Source: Colletotrichum lupini (taxonomy: Eukaryota; Ascomycota; Sordariomycetes; Glomerellales; Glomerellaceae). From it: a stretch of DNA of 64,000 nucleotides. The translations under genes were made by a program, and so were the position numbers. Below the pieces are notes generated by a model. The model was not told the origin of the DNA and ran no database searches. It was given only the letters and a program-made list of their open reading frames with translations. Numbering within the stretch: position 1 is the stretch's first letter; the number at the start of each line of letters is the position of its first letter. The stretch spans positions 3,720,001 through 3,784,000 of the forward strand of contig NC_064679.1 in NCBI RefSeq assembly GCF_023278565.1, read 5' to 3'. Shown one piece after another: positions 58,134 through 64,000 of this stretch.

Positions 58134-58466
58134 GATTGCAGCTGTAGTTGTTTGATGGCTTTTTATGTAGTCTATTCTTGGTGCGTAAAGGATCTATAGT
58201 AGTCGCTTTAGCGATTCTGGGCGTCTTTATATAGTGGACGCCATTTCGGCTCGCCCAGTTCGTTATTCTGTGGTTGTGTTGTGTGGTTGTGTGGTTGTCT
58301 GTGATGCCGGAGAGTATTCGGCAACTTTTCCATCAAGGTGCACGCACAAGCGGCAACATTGCGGTGACATGTCGAAACCACCAAGCTGACCACCGCGAGA
58401 CGTTTCCCAAAACTATGGAAACGGCATTTTTCTCATGTCGCCTTGTATCACCAAAGTCGTGGTTCC
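58134..58466. other. spacer between methyltransferase and carrier genes
   Basis: 333 bases. No coding signal. It should contain the methyltransferase promoter and the carrier 3' end. Confidence 0.55.
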
Positions 58467-58678
58467 TCACATGACTTGTCCCACAGGCTCAATGGCAGCA
58501 GCAGGCCGCCTTCGGCCCTCGCCCATCTCATACATCGCCCACTCGTACACTGCCCACTGAACCGCGTTGACGACGAAGGCGCGCACGCTGCAGACCGTGA
58601 GCCCGCGGAAGAAGACTCGCATCCCGCCCTCGCGGTAGGCTTCTCTCGCGACCTGCATTGCGCCTGCACGCTTCGCCG

Positions 58679-58713
<35 letters not shown>

Positions 58714-59522
58714 GATAGCCCTTGTGCCGCAAGCAAAGGTGACCTCTCGGGTGACTGTACCTGTGCCTGAGCTTGGAAAGCCTGCGTCTGGACGCGGGTC
58801 TTGATGACGTCGAGCGGGAAGATGCTCACCCACGTCACAATGCCCGCGAGACCACCGCAGAGCAACACCTTGGCGGCCTCCTCTCTCAGATTCGTCTCCT
58901 TGACGCCGTCGCCCCCGACGCCCATCCATCGCGTGGTGATTTCGTACGACCAAAAGTAAAACCCGTACCCGACGCTATCCCGCAGCGCAGTCACCACGCC
59001 GCCAAAGTAGAGACCCCTGATCCCCTCGGCGCGCCAGACGTCCTTGGTGATGGCCCAGCTCGAGGCGGGCGGGGAGGAGAGCTGGGCGCGGCACTTGATC
59101 AGCTCTGTCGGGGTGCTCACGACCCAGGTGGCGAGGCCGCCGACGGCGCCGGCGAGCCAGGTGGTCCAGAGGCTGGACTGGACGTCGAGTGCGCGGTTGA
59201 GGGCGGCCTCTGTGCGGTTGTAGGAGACGAAGAGGAGGGCGTTGAGGGCGCCGTAGCCTAGGATCGGGGCGGCGGAGCCGGTGACGAGGGAGGCGGGGGA
59301 TTCGAAGTGGCGGAGGTAGGATGCCGCTGCGGCCGCGGTGGGGCTCGGGAGCGGGAGCGGGAGCGGGAGCGGGAGCGGGAGCGGGGAGGAGGCGGAGGGG
59401 AGGGGTGTCGAGGGGGCGGAAGCCGGGCGAGCTTGGAGGCGGACTTTGAGGAGGTCGAGGGGGTTGCCGATGATGATGCCTACGGCGCCGCTTATGTAGC
59501 CTGCCCAGAAGTCGGCGGACAT
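58467..59522 (-). CDS. mitochondrial carrier family (SLC25) protein
   Basis: 351 aa, intronless; an inner-membrane metabolite exchanger whose substrate cannot be told. Three repeats each show the carrier signature PX[DE]XX[KR]: PLDLLK (21-26), PTELIK (138-143) and PLDVIK (236-241). Helix pairs and GxxxG-like turns (SGAVGIIIGN, AGAVGGLATWVV, CGGLAGIVTWVS) match the fold. Two low-complexity inserts lie in matrix loops: a Pro-Leu tract (47-59) encoded by a GGGAGC hexamer repeat, and a poly-Gln run (271-281) encoded by a CAG repeat. The charged tail EGRRRPAAAIEPVGQVM is poorly conserved. Next gene upstream is a small membrane protein on the same strand. Confidence 0.93.
58680..58713 (-). repeat. 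CAG/CTG repeat encoding poly-Gln
   Basis: Ten to eleven CTG units on the plus strand, with one TTG; codes for the 11-Gln run of the carrier. Confidence 0.95.
59347..59382. repeat. (GGGAGC)6 hexamer repeat
   Basis: Six perfect units inside the carrier CDS, giving alternating Leu-Pro on the minus strand. Being a multiple of three, length change keeps frame. Confidence 0.95.
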
Positions 59523-59608
59523 GGTGGGCAGCTGGCTGGGACAGGATCGTTCTGTTGCGAGGCGGTAGTCAAGTAGTGATTGTAGCTAGTAGAAGGTGTT
59601 GGAGTACG

Positions 59609-59932
59609 TTAGGAATCGCGGTACTGAAGGCGGTTATCAGGGTCGAGGTAGTGATTGACTTTGGCTTGGGCGACGGCGATTCCGGTGCATATGCCGAGGT
59701 AGGTGAGCATCCACCCGCCAGAGGCTAGAGCCCAGAAGCGGGCATTCTTGACGGGGTTCGGGTGCGGGCTGCGGACGCGGGAGAGGTACTGGTAGTGTGC
59801 GTAGTGGGTGAGGACGGTGCCGCCGAGGATGGAGGGCCAGTTGTCGACGATCCAGAAGATGCGGGCAGAAGGTGGACGGAGCGGGGTGGTCCCGGGGGAG
59901 GAAGAGAACGGGGAGGGGGAGGGGTCGGCCAT
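59609..59932 (-). CDS. small membrane protein of unknown function
   Basis: 107 aa, intronless. The N-terminus is Ser/Pro-rich, then two candidate membrane segments follow: about 30-50 (VDNWPSILGGTVLTHYAHYQYL) and 67-91 (ARFWALASGGWMLTYLGICTGIAVAQ), with a short hydrophilic tail. Unlike the shadows around it, it has a defined start in good context (ATAATGGC), even hydrophobic patterning and a sensible position between two same-strand genes. I do not recognise the family. It could be an organellar assembly or respiratory accessory protein, but nothing in the sequence proves it. Confidence 0.6.
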   Translation of the reverse strand: MADPSPSPFSSSPGTTPLRPPSARIFWIVDNWPSILGGTVLTHYAHYQYLSRVRSPHPNPVKNARFWALASGGWMLTYLGICTGIAVAQAKVNHYLDPDNRLQYRDS

Positions 59933-60672
59933 TATGGAGTACTAGGATGATAGATAGATAGAGCGAGAGTGAGGGAGAGCCGTGCTTTGTTTCGTTTGAG
60001 ACGAGGGACCGAGGGAAGCTTGGTGAGAGAAAGCGGAGAGGTGCCGGGGGACCGGGGGGTTCTTGGGATCCACCCAGACTAGAGACGTTGCGGGCGAGCG
60101 TCTCCGTACGAACTACGAATAGGTGTGGCTGTGGTGGTGGTGGTGGTGTTTGTTGCGGAGCATGTGAAGATGGAGCTGTTGTTAGGCGTGGGGGAATCAA
60201 TGTCGATGACTCGATATGCAGCTCTGAAGTCAATTGAGTTTGATAACAATCCAATTGATGCTGCGAACAGTCTGCGTACCTTGAGACAAGAATGTGCCTG
60301 GCGCAAAGAAACGTTGGAATGTGCGGCTTGCGCTGAGGGGTGTCGCGTTGAAGATTTCGAGTTGGGGGCCGCAGAAGTTGAGGTGGACGCGTGCGACAGG
60401 CCCCTGCCGTCTGGCCCAATGTCTCACCTGATTTTGGCTGTGAACAGGTACCCTAGAACGCTCCCATTGTGGGGGTTCACCTTGTTACTCACCAATTCGG
60501 GGGAACCTCGGTAAGCCTCGGTATAACACTCACCGAAGTATCCGTGGATTCAACATTGCTCAGTTCTTGATTCGTTGCATAGTAGCTCTTTCTTTGTTCG
60601 CACACATCGAGGAGCGAAGATGGATTGCAAATAATATATGAAAATCACCATAAATCCTACCTAGCAAAGCTG
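59933..60672. other. intergenic region upstream of the small membrane protein
   Basis: 0.7 kb; frames overlapping the region on both strands show no motif. It should hold the promoter of the small membrane protein gene and the HET gene's 3' UTR. Confidence 0.5.
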
Positions 60673-62817
60673 TCACTGGATGCAGACATCTTCCCACAAC
60701 ATATCCTCACCAACAGCCTCCCCGTGCATGATGCCGTGCACATAAGCTTCCCCAACCAATCGATAGCTGAAAGGCCTAGATATAGAAGAAACCGGCAGCT
60801 TTCGAAGCACAAGAGGTGACGGGCAGCCGGCCACCACCCAAATCCCATCCCCCTCTTGCACGGATCGGCCTCCAAGTCCCATATGGCTACCATCCGTTAG
60901 GAATGGCCGCCTCTCCCAGAGCGTCTCAAAAGCGAGATTCACGTACACCTGACAAGTGTGCTTGAAGCGATCAAACAGGCCTTCAACTTGCTCCTGCTCC
61001 TCGCACTCCTTGAGCTGCTTCAGATATCCCATAATCACATCACACGAGGGCACCGTCTTGCTGACATCCGACGCGGCAAGTCTCTTGATGCTGTCTAGAC
61101 GGCTGATGCGTTTTTCAATGTCGGCGCCTTTCTTCATGGCGCAGTACACCTCCCACACAACGTGGTCCGCGATCCACGAATGGAACGCCTTTTGGAGGCT
61201 GCCGGGTGCGGGGTGCGTGAACCCATCTCGGTCACCGATTAACGTCCTCCAGAATGCCTCTACTCGGCACTGCCCTGTCGGCTTATAGACGGGGTCGCAC
61301 TGCAAGAGGAAGTCGGCCCATTGCGTGAAGCTTCCGTTCGTAGCTAGTTCCGAGTATACCTCGCCTACCAACGACACTGTGCCAACGCACAAAGCCTTGA
61401 CGTGGAGTTGCCTATCATCGACGACACGGTACTTCGTCGGCATGGAACGACAGGCATCAAAGTAAGGGATCTCAGCGGGCCACCTCATCGCCAGAAAGGC
61501 AGATGGTCCGTTTGCAGAGAAATCGGGCACCCAGGACGGCAGAGCCCGGATGTTCTTGACCGAGTCGTCGGGAACCGCCGTGAGCAGAGCCAGATTCTTG
61601 CAATCTTCCATAATGAAGACCGCCGTGTCGGTGTAGATGCTGACGGGCGTGCAGTGTTTGCGGTAGTTGGCCTCCAGCTCCGTCCTTGTACGACCACTAA
61701 GATCCAAGAGGAGGTTGAGAATGCCCAATAGACCAAAGACCTGGTCTCTTGGGTCGGTGGCTTCCACCCCGACCGTCAGGCGTAGCATCAAAAATAACAG
61801 CGCACCGGCTGTCTTGGTTCTGCTGCTTCCGCCCGTGCAGGCGAAAGGACCGACTATGTGGTCCAGCGTGGTGCTGTCCCACATATCGAGTATGTCGTGT
61901 CTACACCTCTGGATTGCGACAATGCCCGACGAGTTGCTGCCGATCTTGACGTCCTTGATTGTAGGGTTGTTATCGTACAAGACTTCTGACAATTGCTCGT
62001 ACAGACGACTTTCGTACAAAAAGTCGGAGCAATACGCCACCGTCTCCCACGGAATAACATCGTTGCCCCAGAGAATACACGCGTCTCTTGACAAGGCGAC
62101 CTCTTGGACGACCCAAACACGATTAAACCACTTGCGTTCGAAAAAGGCGACGAATGCGTACCATACGTCATCGGTTACATGCAGCAAGCCATATCTGCTC
62201 AGAGCATCGTCGTCAAAGAAGGAGTTCTCTTGGTCGAAGCTGAAGTTCCGCTGAGTATTTTCTGCCATTGTGCGAACCAAACGAGATACCTCGGCTGGGT
62301 GGTGCTCGTCAGTGACGGAGCCTAGCCATATGTCGACGCGGGTAGCCTTTTTGTAGATGCGATCCATGATGCCGACTTGCATGCTCCTCTCGGTATCGTC
62401 GGCCTGGTTGATGCTGATGGCGTCGATCCAGTACAGGTCGCAGGAGTTGTGCGCTCTGATCCAGCACAGTGCATCGTGTAGGTTCGGGAAGATTTCAAAG
62501 CGTTGGCCGTTGAGCATCACTGAGTTTGTTACGAGCTGATGTCCGATTTGCTCAGAGGGCTCCTTTTCTGCGAGGGGGGATCCCCATGTGTAAGAGAGGC
62601 CACGGTAAGCTGGCAGGTTATCAAGGGCGTGTTCCTCCAGTGAAAGCTGCAACGGTCCATCGTCAGTTGCTCCGCAGCCCAGGATGCGCACAAGACGGAT
62701 GGTCTCCTTGCCGATACGGTGACTGTACTCGAATTTTGCTACTCCGGACGACATGACTGAAGATTGGGAAGCATCCGATACAGTATTTGCTTTCTCATCA
62801 TCTTCGCCAGATAGCAA
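60673..62817 (-). CDS. HET-domain (heterokaryon incompatibility) protein
   Basis: 714 aa, intronless. The HET domain carries the three usual blocks: YRGLSYTWGSP (71-81), LYWIDAISINQADDTERSMQV (about 128-148) and WFNRVWVVQEVAL (230-242), with the middle IWLG strand at 163-166. Such proteins trigger programmed cell death when unlike hyphae fuse, or act in broader immunity-like signalling; no partner gene (NLR, secretory or nucleotide-binding) sits beside it here. The C-terminal ~400 residues are non-repetitive, with an IFGLLG-like DPRDQVFGLLGI segment common after fungal HET domains. I chose the first Met at 62817; MSSGVAKFEYS (22 codons in) is an alternative. Confidence 0.93.
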   Translation of the reverse strand: MLSGEDDEKANTVSDASQSSVMSSGVAKFEYSHRIGKETIRLVRILGCGATDDGPLQLSLEEHALDNLPAYRGLSYTWGSPLAEKEPSEQIGHQLVTNSVMLNGQRFEIFPNLHDALCWIRAHNSCDLYWIDAISINQADDTERSMQVGIMDRIYKKATRVDIWLGSVTDEHHPAEVSRLVRTMAENTQRNFSFDQENSFFDDDALSRYGLLHVTDDVWYAFVAFFERKWFNRVWVVQEVALSRDACILWGNDVIPWETVAYCSDFLYESRLYEQLSEVLYDNNPTIKDVKIGSNSSGIVAIQRCRHDILDMWDSTTLDHIVGPFACTGGSSRTKTAGALLFLMLRLTVGVEATDPRDQVFGLLGILNLLLDLSGRTRTELEANYRKHCTPVSIYTDTAVFIMEDCKNLALLTAVPDDSVKNIRALPSWVPDFSANGPSAFLAMRWPAEIPYFDACRSMPTKYRVVDDRQLHVKALCVGTVSLVGEVYSELATNGSFTQWADFLLQCDPVYKPTGQCRVEAFWRTLIGDRDGFTHPAPGSLQKAFHSWIADHVVWEVYCAMKKGADIEKRISRLDSIKRLAASDVSKTVPSCDVIMGYLKQLKECEEQEQVEGLFDRFKHTCQVYVNLAFETLWERRPFLTDGSHMGLGGRSVQEGDGIWVVAGCPSPLVLRKLPVSSISRPFSYRLVGEAYVHGIMHGEAVGEDMLWEDVCIQ

Positions 62818-63478
62818 GGGTTATAGGAGAACTCGAAAGCTTTTGAAGTCACCAAATTGGGCGGAAGCCAAGCATCATGGCTTAGTTAGCCACGTATGAT
62901 CATGGTAGGATCGTCAGCTGCATCGTTAGGACCAAGACTAAAACGACGCCAACTTTGGTTCTCACGCACGGCTTCACCGCGCCGAACTATTGCCCAATCA
63001 TTGGGGACATCTTGGTAGCGAAAGATGCCACTTGACAATATAATTCTGACGAAGGACCGGGAAGAAGATTGACGCGCCAAGTTGTCGCTGAGTGCCCCGT
63101 GAAGTTATACCATTTACATCGACATGTTGGGGGTGGAGGAGGAGGAGGAAGCTGAGTGTAAGTGAGCACAGACAATCTAAACCTTAGTGGATGAACCCCA
63201 CAAAAGAAAGCCTTAGATAAGCAGGAGTGATGAGGTAAGCAGATTAAATAGATGGGCCCTGGTGCCTGGTGCACGTGAAAGCGTGTTTGAGTGGCGACGC
63301 GGGTCGAGTCGCGCTTTGCCCCAAATCAACACCGGGCCCTCCGACCAGGAACATTGCTCTTATTCTCTTCCCTCCATCTTCGTCCGCCACTTCTCTGCTG
63401 CTCTCTGCGAAGCCTTACCCCCGGGATTGCGCATACACTGCACCTGCAGCATTGCTACACTACGAACCGCGGTTCACA
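62818..63478. other. divergent promoter region between the HET gene and RAD54
   Basis: 0.66 kb. No reliable coding frame. The plus-strand frames ending near 63513-63529 read into the RAD54 leader. Confidence 0.55.
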
Positions 63479-64000
63479 ATGTACGCAACTCTAGTCAATG
63501 CTTCTCCAACTAACACGGCACTTTATTAACCCCTCCATAGGACTGTCGACGTCACCGCCACCCCGATCGCGAACAAGGAGAACGTGCCGTCTAAGCGATG
63601 GCCAACTCCCCAGTCGGTCGATAAGTTGTCAAGACCGTTCAAATGCCCTGGTTCAGCAACGAGAACAGTCGCAACCGACAGACCGGCGCGCAAGAAGAGA
63701 AGGGTCGATTACAAGGGCGCTGATGGCGAGACTGACGCCGACAAGCCCTACACAAATGCCGATCGCCTGGCTTTAGCGAACCGAGATGCAAACAGATTCC
63801 CCGTTTTCCAGGCCAAGGACAAGTCAACAGTATTTCGCAAGGCATTCTCGGTGCCTCTGATCAACAAGAATACCAGTGCCTATAACCCGAATCGACCTCC
63901 GCCAACCCTTGGTCTGCGCACGGGAGCACAATTCATTGCCAAGCCGTTGCACGACCCCAGTGGCGAGTTTGCCATTGTGCTATACGATCCGACTATCGAT
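63479..64000 (+). CDS. RAD54: RAD54-type DNA repair helicase, N-terminal part (truncated by window end)
   Basis: Swi2/Snf2-family ATPase that works with Rad51 in homologous recombination (mus-25 in Neurospora). Only about 154 residues are present, with no helicase motif yet. Recognition rests on the N-terminal signature TATPIANKENVPSKRWPTP, LSRPFKCPGSATR, PYTNADRLALANRDAN, FSVPLINKNTSAYNPNRPPPTLG and KPLHDPSGEFAIVLYDPT. Exon 2 runs from 63541 and contains no Met. I read the start as split: AT at 63479-63480, a 60-nt intron (63481-63540, GTACGC...CATAG, branch-like AACTAAC), and G at 63541. Without splicing, the frame meets TAA at 63527-63529. The start is an inference; a longer upstream exon is the alternative. 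Confidence 0.85.

Noticed and set aside
1..64000. CRISPR arrays, rRNA or operon-type layouts
   Set aside because: No regularly spaced identical repeats and no rRNA noticed; gene structure is fungal with introns.

Overview
The window looks like a chromosome arm segment of a filamentous ascomycete, most likely a Sordariomycete. The evidence is short spliceosomal introns (about 45-145 nt) with GT...AG ends and CTAAC-like branch sites, typical fungal families (White Collar-1, HET, RTA1-like, Inp1, UsgS, RSC with BAH and bromodomains), and a transposon showing C-to-T/G-to-A damage of the RIP type. The species cannot be named from sequence alone. Splice structures below were read by eye from frame continuity, GT/AG sites and expected protein motifs; no transcript data were used.

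Layout. 1-4891: long gene-free region upstream of the blue-light receptor gene wc-1 (4892-8077, +). An RTA1-like seven-helix protein (9441-10746, -) converges on wc-1, followed by a peroxisome-inheritance Inp1-type protein (12044-14736, -). Divergent from it are a UsgS-type membrane protein (17429-18848, +) and a formamidase with eight exons (19526-21520, +). An OTU1/Yod1 deubiquitinase (21919-23174, -) converges on the formamidase and diverges from an RSC1/RSC2-type double-bromodomain/BAH chromatin remodeller subunit (24875-28845, +). Then come a NYN-domain putative RNase (31492-33318, +), a small degenerate repeat array, an SDR oxidoreductase (35424-36257, +), a gene-free 5.7 kb stretch, and a low-complexity orphan (42003-43121, +).

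43504-50349 is a Ty1/Copia LTR retrotransposon on the minus strand. It has 202-bp LTRs, a 5-bp target duplication and heavy RIP-type decay, and it forms a 6.8 kb AT-rich island. A further 4.4 kb without recognisable genes follows. The right-hand block is mostly minus strand: a GliT-like FAD dithiol oxidase (54715-55722), a class I methyltransferase (57150-58133), a mitochondrial carrier (58467-59522), a small membrane protein (59609-59932) and a HET-domain protein (60673-62817). The window ends inside a RAD54 recombinase gene on the plus strand.

The genes do not form one pathway: most are housekeeping or regulatory genes in no operon-like order. The best second looks are (i) a split start codon in RAD54, (ii) a 63-nt, frame-neutral wc-1 intron whose last codon is a stop, (iii) a duplicated zinc finger in OTU1, (iv) the sharp RIP boundary inside one LTR, (v) the repeat array after the NYN gene, and (vi) the GliT-like oxidase beside a methyltransferase. 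I found no clearly new multi-gene system.
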